From assembly GCA_019594305.1 (NCBI GenBank), contig JAFDTZ010000007.1, positions 1 through 26,547 of the forward strand: DNA of 26,547 nucleotides. Reading direction: 5' to 3'. Below are positions 1 to 6,610 of this stretch, piece by piece (position 1 is the stretch's first letter; every line of letters starts with the position of its first letter). Below the pieces are notes generated by a model, which was given only the letters and a program-made list of their open reading frames with translations, ran no database searches and was not told where the DNA came from. The translations under genes and the position numbers were made by a program. This stretch comes from Thermoplasmata archaeon (GTDB lineage: Archaea; Thermoplasmatota; Thermoplasmata; Halarchaeoplasmatales; Halarchaeoplasmataceae).

Positions 1-77
1 AGGAGTTTTATGAACTCTTCAAGTGTCTTTCCTTCGTAGCCCAGGGTGTATATGGTCTTCACGGTGGCGAATATCAT
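1..77 (-). CDS. DUF488 family protein, N-terminal fragment
   Basis: Reading leftwards from 77, the translation contains VKTIYTLGYEGKTLEEFIKL, which matches the usual N-terminus of DUF488 proteins (K-x-I-Y-T-I-G-Y/H then S/T-L-E-E-F). The rest lies beyond the left edge. Possible in-frame starts are ATG 86, ATG 77 and GTG 62. The GTG gives the length typical of the family, and a minus-strand TATA-like stretch at 88-97 would start transcription near 66, so GTG 62 with almost no leader is a serious alternative. DUF488 proteins are small and of largely unknown biochemical role. The gene is divergent from the regulator at 210. Family call is fairly firm; function is unknown. Confidence 0.7.
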   Translation of the reverse strand, partial: MIFATVKTIYTLGYEGKTLEEFIKL

Positions 78-87
78 AAGTACCATA

Positions 88-97
88 AATATATTTT
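88..97 (-). promoter_or_regulatory. TATA-like box for the DUF488 gene
   Basis: Minus strand AAATATATTT lies about 26 nt before position 66, close to GTG 62 of the DUF488 gene. The spacing fits an archaeal TATA box with a very short leader. A weaker AT-rich stretch at about 103-113 would suit the ATG at 77 instead. Confidence 0.4.
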
Positions 98-133
98 GGA
101 TTGATTTATGGGAGATCATTGGAAGGGGACAGA

Positions 134-146
134 AATATTTATATAC
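134..146 (+). promoter_or_regulatory. TATA box for the ribbon-helix-helix gene
   Basis: ATATTTATATACC is a good archaeal TATA box. It predicts a transcript start near 165-168, leaving a leader of about 45 nt before ATG 210. The leader holds the inverted repeat at 168-188. Confidence 0.55.
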
Positions 147-147
147 C

Positions 148-188
148 GTATGTCTCTTGTATGACACACGACAGACAAAAGCTGTCGT
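148..188 (+). promoter_or_regulatory. Candidate operator: GTATG direct repeats and an ACGACAG inverted repeat
   Basis: GTATG occurs at 148-152 and again at 159-163, 11 nt (one helical turn) apart. A perfect 7-bp inverted repeat follows: ACGACAG at 168-174 and CTGTCGT at 182-188 with a 7-nt spacer. The block sits on the predicted transcription start of the downstream DNA-binding protein, as expected for autorepression. The inverted repeat could instead act as an RNA hairpin in the leader. Confidence 0.4.
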
Positions 189-209
189 TTAGATGTACAG
201 GTGGAACCA

Positions 210-443
210 ATGATCGACACCGAGAAGATAACCGTAAGGCTCCCGAAAAACTTCATCAAGGAGCTGGACTTCCTGGTGGAGGTCGATGATTTCCCTTCCC
301 GCTCTGAAGCCATAAGGACGGCCGTACGCGACATGTTGTATTATCGTGTCGAGATGGCGGCCGAGAAGGCTGAGAAGATGGCGAGGATCGAGCGGGCAAT
401 GACCCAGGCAAAGGCAGTACGAGACGAATATTTAAAACCTTAA
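210..443 (+). CDS. Ribbon-helix-helix (CopG/MetJ-type) transcriptional regulator
   Basis: A 77-aa protein. The N-terminal half has the ribbon-helix-helix pattern: a short strand EKITVRLPKNFI, then a helix ending FLVEVDDFPSRSEAIRTAV, where the S-R-S-E-A-I-R-x-A turn is characteristic. The C-terminal half (about residues 45-72) is a charged, alanine-rich helix that may mediate oligomerisation. RHH proteins bind DNA as dimers through the strand and often regulate their own gene or act as antitoxins. No toxin-like ORF follows, since the next gene is convergent. ATG 210 is chosen over the in-frame GTG 201 because AGGTGG at 199-204 is a Shine-Dalgarno match 5 nt before ATG 210 and overlaps the GTG. 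NikR is unlikely because the C-terminal nickel-binding ACT domain is absent. Confidence 0.8.
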   Translation: MIDTEKITVRLPKNFIKELDFLVEVDDFPSRSEAIRTAVRDMLYYRVEMAAEKAEKMARIERAMTQAKAVRDEYLKP

Positions 444-517
444 TTTCAAAAGATGCACTCTAACCCGTAAAACCCCCCCTTAAACTGTCTTTGCCTGAGT
501 CTATCACGATACTATAT

Positions 518-540
518 CTCCCCCCCTTTCTTTTTTTTAT
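518..540 (+). terminator. Pyrimidine/T-tract terminator
   Basis: A C-run followed by TTTCTTTTTTTTAT lies 75-100 nt after the stop of the RHH gene. A long T-tract on the coding strand is the normal archaeal termination signal. The remainder of the 183-nt gap up to 627 shows no gene. Confidence 0.45.
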
Positions 541-626
541 TCCGAACGCATGTGAGGAATGGAAAAATTAGCATAATACCGTTTGGATTGTGCGATATTA
601 TTTATTCCAGACATGTTCACGTAATC

Positions 627-1778
627 TCATACACCCATAGCAAGTCTCAGCGTATTTCTTACTCCCGGTGCCAAACCAAGGGTGATGATTGCGAACTTTA
701 ACAAGGTTGTCAGACGGGGGAACTCACGGAGTTCCCGACGATACAAGTGATCCATGGTCAGTATCACAACAACTATTAACACCAGCTTGAGGAAGTACAT
801 TACGATAGGATCACCAACAAACTCTATGAAAAAAGATGGTACGACATGTTTTTCAGCATACCCGTGATACTTGATACCCCTGTAAGTGGAGGAAGCGTCG
901 AAAAGGTGGGCGAATACTATCAACGCATTGAGTTTAGAGAAGAAAAATATTCCAAGTGCCGAGGTGCTCCTATGTAATCTATCGTAGGTAAACAGCACTA
1001 AAACAAAAGAAATAGTTGCAATAACGGTAAACAAAGGTATCAGCACCAGTTCAATAGGGTTGGTACCTTCTAAGGTCCATAGAAAATATGCATTGTAGGA
1101 AAGCGAGATAGTGAGAAAGGTAGTTCCGTAGGTAAGGAAGAGATACTTTTCATGGAGAATTTGTTTTTTTCGACCGTATACGTAAAAGATTGAAAGCACG
1201 ATTATACCCAGTACACCGAGCCGGAGGCTGTAAGGTAGTCTGAGCAAAACATAAACTATCAAAGGAGGTACAAGAACCACAAGCCTCAATATATCACTCT
1301 CTTCCCTTCCGGAAATGACGGTACCCAGCATCATTGTGAGTATGGCACCTACACCCAGAAGTAGATAGATGACAGGAGATATGAACAAAGGTGCCACGGA
1401 TTCACTGAACAATCCAGCATCCTCTAGGGTTCTTAGAGAACCTCCTAGGACGACCCAAGGTATAAGTGATAGAACGAAACCGGTATCCACTTCGATATCA
1501 AAATATTCTATCAGGTCGTATATACCTATCAAGGCCAACATAAGGACTATACCGTAAACCAGGGTGTTGACCGGGTTGTAACCTGCTGAAACCTCACCGA
1601 TTGATGTGCCCCTTGCATCTGCAACCACTGGACCCCAGAGGTACCTCCAGATAAAAGCGTCCCAAAATAGATCTCTCCAAAGAATGCTACCAACCAGGAG
1701 AATAAGGGGGATCCCGATCAATACAAAGGCCCAGAATTCCTTCTTGTGCTCTTCATAAACAACAAAACCGGCCTTCAT
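627..1778 (-). CDS. DUF63 family archaeal integral membrane protein
   Basis: A 383-aa polytopic membrane protein with roughly nine hydrophobic segments starting at about residue 14. It carries recognisable DUF63 landmarks: GYNPVNTL at 66-73, LGGSLRTLEDAGL at about 111-123, and HLFDASSTY followed by GYAEKHV at about 290-310. The family is almost entirely archaeal and has no established function. Its ATG overlaps the glmS stop as ATGA, so it is very probably translationally coupled as the third gene of the glmU-glmS operon. A role linked to amino-sugar or cell-surface metabolism is suggested only by that position. Family confident; function unknown. Confidence 0.85.
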   Translation of the reverse strand: MKAGFVVYEEHKKEFWAFVLIGIPLILLVGSILWRDLFWDAFIWRYLWGPVVADARGTSIGEVSAGYNPVNTLVYGIVLMLALIGIYDLIEYFDIEVDTGFVLSLIPWVVLGGSLRTLEDAGLFSESVAPLFISPVIYLLLGVGAILTMMLGTVISGREESDILRLVVLVPPLIVYVLLRLPYSLRLGVLGIIVLSIFYVYGRKKQILHEKYLFLTYGTTFLTISLSYNAYFLWTLEGTNPIELVLIPLFTVIATISFVLVLFTYDRLHRSTSALGIFFFSKLNALIVFAHLFDASSTYRGIKYHGYAEKHVVPSFFIEFVGDPIVMYFLKLVLIVVVILTMDHLYRRELREFPRLTTLLKFAIITLGLAPGVRNTLRLAMGV

Positions 1779-3562
1779 TCAACCGTCACGCTCTTAGCCA
1801 GGTTCCTCGGTTTGTCTATAGATCTTCCAAGGTTGTATGCCGTGTAATAAGCAAATAGCTGTAGTACGACGTTTATCAGTACCGGTGAGAAAAGAGGTGA
1901 TATTTCCGGGATAACTACTATCTCATCGCACAGTTTCTCCAGTTCCATCTCCTCTTGACATACACATATTATAGGGCTTTCACGTGCCGCTATCTCGCCA
2001 ATATTGCCAAGCATCTTTTCGAATGTATGGTCCTTTATGCATATAGCGATAACTGGTGTTTTATTGGTTAATAATGCAAAGGGGCCGTGTTTTAACTCGC
2101 CTGCGGGATATCCGGCCGCGTGAATATATGCTATCTCCTTTAACTTCAAAGCCCCTTCCAATGCAACAGGATAGTTTATGTTCCTACCGACGAAGAATAT
2201 ATCTCCTGCATCGGCCAAGACCCTTTCGGATATATCCTGTATCGCATCGACATCATTCAATAGTACCTCCACCCTCCGGGGTAGCCGTCTCAGTTCGTTA
2301 CGGTACGTTTCTGCCTGCTCGATAAGAATTTTCCCCTTTCGCAGACCGAGCTGGATTGCAATAAGGTAGAGTACAATAAGCTGCGTAGTAAAGGTCTTTG
2401 TTGCCGCAACGCCTATCTCAGGCCCGGCTTGTGTGTATATAACTTCGTCTACCTCACGTGTTAATGAACTATCAAGCACGTTGGTGATAGCTAGTGTTTT
2501 GCATCCTCGACGTTTGGCTTCTTTTGCCGCACCTATAGTGTCTGCCGTCTCACCGCTCTGACTAATAAAGATTGTAAATGGATACTTTTCGGTAGATGAT
2601 GAATATCTGTACTCGGATGCCAGATCCAGCATGCACTGTATACCGGTGATTTCCTCGATGATGTATTTACCTACTAGACCCGCGTGATAAGATGTTCCGC
2701 AGGAGATGATGTTTATGAGATCTATATCATACTTCGAAAAATCAACTTCGTTAAACTCCACAAGTCGTCCGAGAAAGGAGTCGTGAATGGCTTTTGGCTG
2801 TTCATGTATCTCCTTCAACATGTAGTGTTCGTACCCACCCTTTTCCGCATCTTCAACAGACCATTTGATTACCTTGGTCTCACGTTCAACCTCAAGGCCT
2901 TTATCGTTCCATATCTTAACATCCTCTGTAGTTATCCGCCCGATGTCACCGTCCTGTAGATACTTCACCTCGTTGGTATGATCAAGTAATGCGGGAACAT
3001 CCGATGCTACTAGGTTTTCTTCGGTACCTATACCTATAACGAGAGGGCTCTGATTGCGACTAAATATCAATGCGTCGTGGTCTCTATGCATAACTACAAT
3101 AGCGTATGAGCCTTCAAGTTTAGAAACCGTTTTCGTAACGGCATCCATAAGATCTCCTTGGTAATATTCCTCCACAAGATGAGCTATCACTTCACTGTCG
3201 GTTTGAGAGCTGAAATTGTGACCGGCCTTTTCCAGTTCGTCTTTCAATGCAACAAAATTATCAATTATACCGTTATGAACTATGGCCAAGGATTCGGAAC
3301 AGTCGAAAAAGGGGTGTGAGTTTTCGTCCGATGGTTTTCCGTGGGTCGCCCATCTTGTATGACCTATCCCAACGTTACCGGTGATTATACTTTCAAGGTC
3401 CAGATTATCTATTCGACCTTTCTTTTTCTCAATGGCTATATTATCGGAATCTTTGACCGCTACACCTGCGGAATCATAGCCTCTGTACTCCAAACGGCGA
3501 AGACCCTTCAATAATATATCACCCGCCGGTGTGTTTCCAATATATCCTACAATTCCGCACAT
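1775..3562 (-). CDS. glmS: Glutamine--fructose-6-phosphate aminotransferase (isomerizing)
   Basis: A 595-aa protein of full GlmS length. It begins MCGIVGYIG, so Cys2 becomes the N-terminal nucleophile of the class II glutaminase domain after Met removal. Further glutaminase motifs are GIGHTRWATHG and HNGIIDN. Two SIS sugar-isomerase domains follow (about residues 280-420 and 450-580), with ISCGTSYHAG, SQSGETADT and the characteristic C-terminus KSVTVE. It converts fructose-6-P and glutamine to glucosamine-6-P, the first step to UDP-GlcNAc. A Shine-Dalgarno GAGGT overlapping the stop of the upstream glmU-like gene lies 7 nt before ATG 3562, 10 nt downstream of that gene. It overlaps the DUF63 gene by 4 nt. 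Confidence 0.97.
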   Translation of the reverse strand: MCGIVGYIGNTPAGDILLKGLRRLEYRGYDSAGVAVKDSDNIAIEKKKGRIDNLDLESIITGNVGIGHTRWATHGKPSDENSHPFFDCSESLAIVHNGIIDNFVALKDELEKAGHNFSSQTDSEVIAHLVEEYYQGDLMDAVTKTVSKLEGSYAIVVMHRDHDALIFSRNQSPLVIGIGTEENLVASDVPALLDHTNEVKYLQDGDIGRITTEDVKIWNDKGLEVERETKVIKWSVEDAEKGGYEHYMLKEIHEQPKAIHDSFLGRLVEFNEVDFSKYDIDLINIISCGTSYHAGLVGKYIIEEITGIQCMLDLASEYRYSSSTEKYPFTIFISQSGETADTIGAAKEAKRRGCKTLAITNVLDSSLTREVDEVIYTQAGPEIGVAATKTFTTQLIVLYLIAIQLGLRKGKILIEQAETYRNELRRLPRRVEVLLNDVDAIQDISERVLADAGDIFFVGRNINYPVALEGALKLKEIAYIHAAGYPAGELKHGPFALLTNKTPVIAICIKDHTFEKMLGNIGEIAARESPIICVCQEEMELEKLCDEIVVIPEISPLFSPVLINVVLQLFAYYTAYNLGRSIDKPRNLAKSVTVE

Positions 3563-3572
3563 GTTATCTACC

Positions 3573-4763
3573 TCATAGAACCTTGGTTAAAGATGGTATC
3601 ATGTCTCTTACTACGGCGCCTGAACCCACGGTACACTTGGAACCGATTATTACACCTTCTTTTACGGTTACGCCGCTGCCTATTTTTGTGTCCTCGGCCA
3701 CCATACACCCTATGGAATCGATATCTTTGATACCGCCCTCAACTATCATCTCTTTCCGCCCCACTTCCGGGGAGAAGTTGCTGCCTATGTTTACACCGTC
3801 ACCTATGACGGACTGTTCTATAACGGAGTTAGAACCGACTTCGACACCCTTCATAACTAGTGAGTTTTTTACCACCGTAAAGGGTCCGATCTTCGTATCG
3901 TTTCCTATACTCGTCGACGGTAATATGCATGCATGTGGTCCTATCTCGCTACCCTCGCTGATAATTGCGGGACCTTCTATGTAACACCCGCCTTTGATTA
4001 CCGCACCTTCGCCTATGTGAACGTTACCCTTGATGATAACACCTTTCTCTATCGTTCCTGCGGATGATTTTGCCACGTGTGCTAGGGCGGCGGAGTTTAA
4101 GGGTATAAGGTCCCATGGATAAACAGCATCTATCCAGGTGGACTCCGTGATTATACCTTTTAGTTTGTGGTCCTCTAGCATGCGATGTATGACGGATGTG
4201 ATATCAAAAAAACGTTCTTCCATCAACTCAGCTATATAATCGAAGAATATCGGCTGCAGTGCATAGATACCCGTAGATATAAGATGGCTGGAGCTTCTTT
4301 CCGGTTTTTCCACAACATCGGCTACCATACCATCGACCATAGATATCACACCATATTTCGACGGTTCGTTGCTTCTGGTGATGAGAACAGAGTAATCGGA
4401 TTTATTCTCGAGTAGGTCGGAAATCGTTTTTTTAGAGATCACATTGTCGCCGGGAAGCACAAGGAATTGGTCACTTACCTTGTCCCGTGCCTGATATAGT
4501 GCATGTGCGGTTCCCAGTTGCTTCTCTTCGTTAACGTAATCTATATGTGCGCCGAACTCCTCGCCGTTACCGAAATGGGACATGATGCTTGTACGCTTGT
4601 ACCCGACCACCATGATTATCTCCGTTATTCCATTGTCTACCAGGGATTCAACTATGAACTGAAGTATCGGTTTGTTAGCTACTGGGATCATCACCTTCGG
4701 CTCGGACGCTGTGAAGGGCCTGAGTCTTGTACCTTCCCCTGCAGCCAATATTACAGCTTTCAT
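3573..4763 (-). CDS. glmU: Bifunctional sugar-1-phosphate nucleotidylyltransferase / acetyltransferase, GlmU-like
   Basis: A 396-aa two-domain protein. Residues 1-230 form a nucleotidyltransferase with LAAGEGTRLRPFT (7-19) and PKVMIPVANKPI (22-33), the NTP-binding loop and catalytic lysine region. Residues from about 240 are isoleucine/valine/glycine-rich hexapeptide repeats of a left-handed beta-helix, as in acyltransferases. Archaeal proteins of this build make UDP-GlcNAc from GlcN-1-P or GlcNAc-1-P. The glmS gene immediately downstream supports amino-sugar specificity over plain glucose-1-P activity. The phosphoglucosamine mutase step is not encoded in the window. A TATA box 26 nt before ATG 4763 suggests a leaderless operon start here. 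The alternative is a UTP-glucose-1-phosphate type enzyme. Confidence 0.85.
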   Translation of the reverse strand: MKAVILAAGEGTRLRPFTASEPKVMIPVANKPILQFIVESLVDNGITEIIMVVGYKRTSIMSHFGNGEEFGAHIDYVNEEKQLGTAHALYQARDKVSDQFLVLPGDNVISKKTISDLLENKSDYSVLITRSNEPSKYGVISMVDGMVADVVEKPERSSSHLISTGIYALQPIFFDYIAELMEERFFDITSVIHRMLEDHKLKGIITESTWIDAVYPWDLIPLNSAALAHVAKSSAGTIEKGVIIKGNVHIGEGAVIKGGCYIEGPAIISEGSEIGPHACILPSTSIGNDTKIGPFTVVKNSLVMKGVEVGSNSVIEQSVIGDGVNIGSNFSPEVGRKEMIVEGGIKDIDSIGCMVAEDTKIGSGVTVKEGVIIGSKCTVGSGAVVRDMIPSLTKVL

Positions 4764-4783
4764 GCCGAAGTATCAGGGTGTCG

Positions 4784-4792
4784 GGATATAAG
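4784..4792 (-). promoter_or_regulatory. TATA box for the glmU-glmS-DUF63 operon
   Basis: Minus strand CTTATATCC, centred near 4789, is 26 nt from the first base of ATG 4763. This predicts a leaderless mRNA. The gene has no Shine-Dalgarno sequence, which agrees. Confidence 0.6.
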
Positions 4793-4882
4793 GGTTTTGT
4801 TTGCTATAGTGCATTAATATTTTATATCCTGGTTATACCCGCCGTGAACATAATTAACTTTTTCTAAAACCATATTAAAAAA

Positions 4883-4919
4883 GGTAATAGGTGATGATCG
4901 GTCCTAAGCTGGTATTACC
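4883..4919. repeat. Inverted repeat with downstream T6 on the minus strand
   Basis: GGTAATA (4883-4889) and TATTACC (4913-4919) are perfect complements around a 23-nt loop. On the minus strand the second arm runs straight into TTTTTT. It lies downstream of the hepT remnant and upstream of the glmU promoter, so it may terminate transcription from the islet. A short stable RNA is possible but unsupported. Confidence 0.4.
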
Positions 4920-4925
4920 CCAATT

Positions 4926-4945
4926 CGAGAGTTTTTAAAAAATCT
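4926..4945 (-). terminator. Palindromic terminator after the hepT remnant
   Basis: GAGAGTTTTTAAAAAATCTC is a 20-nt palindrome with one mismatch pair. It begins about 5 nt after the TAA of the hepT remnant and contains a T6 run on the minus strand, as expected for a terminator of the leftward gene. Confidence 0.5.
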
Positions 4946-4950
4946 CTTCA

Positions 4951-5391
4951 TTACTCATCGACGATATTTTTCAATTTTGGAATCGGGGGTGGTATGTCCT
5001 TTTTCACGGCACTCCAAACGACATCAAGATCTGTGTCGAAGTACAGCGGAAACGAAATCAAAAGATTTCATTGTCCACTTCTATCTCAGCACAAATTTCT
5101 ACTTCTGAAAATTTTTGTATCGATATACCCATGGATTAGGCGGTTTCGCATCCCGATGATATATTTTCATGGTATTTCAGGATGTTCATTCTGGAAATTT
5201 TTTGAAGTTCTTGAAACAGCTTCTCATAGTATTTCGAAGAGATGAACTAATGCCAGACTAAGGGGTCTATTCTCTTCCAAATCAGACCTCGATATGCCTT
5301 CCGTCTTACCCAAAATCTCTTCCGCGGCATCCCGCATATGTTTGATCCGTGTAATATCATCACCACCACCGCAATTCCATGTTCCGTTCAT
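4951..5391 (-). pseudogene. hepT: Broken HepT-like (DUF86/HEPN) ribonuclease toxin gene
   Basis: One minus-strand frame from ATG 5391 to TAA 4951 reads as a DUF86/HepT protein interrupted by TGA codons. Visible pieces are DDITRIKHMRDAAEEILGKT, DLEENRPLSLALVHLFEIL, EHPEIP, IIGMRNRLIHGY and YFDTDLDVVWSAVKKDIP. RNRLIH is the HEPN RNase motif (R-x4-H). The first TGA replaces the glycine usual before E-A, the second the tryptophan usual after EIP. About 84 nt of unrelated sequence, in frame and containing two more TGAs, separates HGY from YFDTD, which are normally contiguous. HepT toxins are held inactive by an MNT-type partner, and none remains next to it. Other genes here end with TGA and use TGG for Trp, so recoding is unlikely; this is a decayed toxin-antitoxin module. 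Confidence 0.8.
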
Positions 5392-5487
5392 TTTCAAAGT
5401 GCTCTATGAACATCTCCATGAGCACTATAATCCTATCCTTTTTTTCTCCGTTCCCTCCCGGATATCCGAGTGTTTTTCGAATTTCAT
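5360..5487 (-). pseudogene. Unrecognised frameshifted ORF remnant upstream of hepT
   Basis: ATG 5487 opens MKFEKHSDIREGTEKK and stops at TAG 5424 just after an A7 run (plus-strand T7 at 5439-5445). One extra A there would join it to a frame reading DRIIVLMEMFIEHFENERN, which runs to 5360 and overlaps the hepT start. The arrangement resembles a partner gene overlapping hepT, but I do not recognise the protein and it lacks the nucleotidyltransferase motif of MntA. It could be chance reading frames in decaying DNA. Confidence 0.3.
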
Positions 5488-5493
5488 ACTATC

Positions 5494-5543
5494 GTGTTAG
5501 AAAACACAGTGGTGTAGTTCACCTATTTCTAATAGATTAGAAA
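5494..5543. promoter_or_regulatory. Two inverted repeats upstream of the hepT remnant
   Basis: GTGTT-AGAA-AACAC at 5494-5507 and TTTCTAA-TAGA-TTAGAAA at 5526-5543 are perfect inverted repeats with 4-nt loops, within 20 nt of each other. They lie just upstream of the broken hepT region and could be operators of the former module. TTCTAAT also recurs near 5595. Confidence 0.3.
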
Positions 5544-5596
5544 AATTTCATATGATGATATATCTAGACCTATAATTAAATGCCCTAAATTTGCTT

Positions 5597-5665
5597 CTAA
5601 TCTGCTCCGGTTTTGTGTAAATGATATTTTAGTTCATCGTCCCTTTCAATCTCCCTATCCTGCAT
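5597..5665 (-). CDS. Possible 22-aa ORF after the methyltransferase
   Basis: ATG 5665 follows GGTGA by 4 nt, a fair Shine-Dalgarno, and begins 18 nt after the methyltransferase stop. It encodes a highly charged 22-residue peptide (many D, E, K, R) ending at TAG 5597. It may be a real micro-ORF of the R-M operon, the start of a gene since lost, or chance. No family recognised. Confidence 0.2.
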   Translation of the reverse strand: MQDREIERDDELKYHLHKTGAD

Positions 5666-5683
5666 TAGATCACCATATTTTAT

Positions 5684-6610
5684 TCATTTTACATCAAAAT
5701 CATCCTTTAATGTAGTTTGGCTTAAATATTCCTTAATCCTTTCTTCTGCAATTTCAACATATTCTTCTTTAATATCGTATCCAACGAACTTCCTGTGGGT
5801 TTTAAGCGATGATAAAGCTGTTGTTCCAGCACCGATGAATGGATCTAGCACTACCTCGTTCTTGTATGTAAATAACTGTATACACCTGTAAGGTAGCTCT
5901 TCCGGGAAGGGAGCGGGGTGACCAATCTTCTTGGCTGATTCCGGTGAAAATTTCCAGATACTTTTAGTGTAATCTAAGAATTCTTTTTTTGAGATTGTGT
6001 TTTCTCTGTTAATGGGTTTTTTTCTTGTAAATGTTTGTTTACAAAACACCAGTATATACTCGTGCTGATCACGTAAAACTGGGTTAGCGGCAGACTTCCA
6101 GCTACCCCATGCAGTACCACCACCAACGCTTTTATCCCAGATTATTTCCCCTCTCATCAAAAAACCGATGTCATCCATTATCCTTATGATATGTGAGTGT
6201 AAGGGGATATACGGTTTTCTGCCCAAGTTTGCTATGTTAATACACACTCTTCCTCCCGGGACCAAAACCCTGAAAGTTTCAGAAAGGATAGTCTTTAGAA
6301 GATAAAGATATTCATCCAGTGTCAGATCTTCATCATATTCCTTACATGCATTATACGGCGGGGATGTTACCATGAGATGAACAGAGTTATCCGGTAGCTC
6401 GCTCATGTCCTCACTGCTTTTACAAAATAGTTTATTCAAGTATTTTTCAGGTATCTCATTCTCTACATATTCTACCTTTTCGTTTATCCTCTTCCCATTG
6501 TAAAGATTACTATCGTAGAATTTACTAGAATCGTGATTTCTTCTGCTTGTAACACCAAAAGAACTGGTCGATGTTCCTACATGATTTTTTTTTGACATTT
6601 TATACCGCAT
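5684..6610 (-). CDS. DNA methyltransferase, SPPY type (likely N4-cytosine), of an R-M pair
   Basis: A 308-aa protein. The catalytic motif TSPPY is at 82-86, and the AdoMet-binding motif I, DPFIGAGTT, is near the C-terminus (256-264), followed by the acidic GYDI (motif II). Motif IV before motif I is the beta-class order. SPPY rather than DPPY favours N4-methylcytosine, though N6-adenine cannot be excluded. The variable middle should determine sequence specificity, which I cannot read. The stretch after TSPPY (YNACKEYDEDLTLDEYL) recalls CTAG-type archaeal enzymes such as M.MthZI, only as an impression. ATG 6610 overlaps the nuclease gene by 11 nt; ATG 6598, 2 nt after the nuclease stop, is an alternative. 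It should protect host DNA from the co-encoded nuclease. Confidence 0.9.
   Translation of the reverse strand: MRYKMSKKNHVGTSTSSFGVTSRRNHDSSKFYDSNLYNGKRINEKVEYVENEIPEKYLNKLFCKSSEDMSELPDNSVHLMVTSPPYNACKEYDEDLTLDEYLYLLKTILSETFRVLVPGGRVCINIANLGRKPYIPLHSHIIRIMDDIGFLMRGEIIWDKSVGGGTAWGSWKSAANPVLRDQHEYILVFCKQTFTRKKPINRENTISKKEFLDYTKSIWKFSPESAKKIGHPAPFPEELPYRCIQLFTYKNEVVLDPFIGAGTTALSSLKTHRKFVGYDIKEEYVEIAEERIKEYLSQTTLKDDFDVK

Noticed and set aside
210..443. NikR nickel regulator, suggested by GTATG repeats upstream
   Set aside because: The protein is about half the length of NikR and lacks the C-terminal nickel-binding domain; the upstream GTATG copies are direct, not inverted.
4883..4919. C/D box guide RNA, from GTGATGA near 4890
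   Set aside because: A box C-like sequence is present but the matching D box reads CTGG, and the element is too short for the paired C/D and C'/D' layout.
4951..5391. TGA read as an amino acid (recoding) in the hepT frame
   Set aside because: glmS, glmU, leuS and others end in TGA and use TGG for Trp. One TGA sits at a conserved Gly and two lie in an unrelated insert, so decay explains it better.
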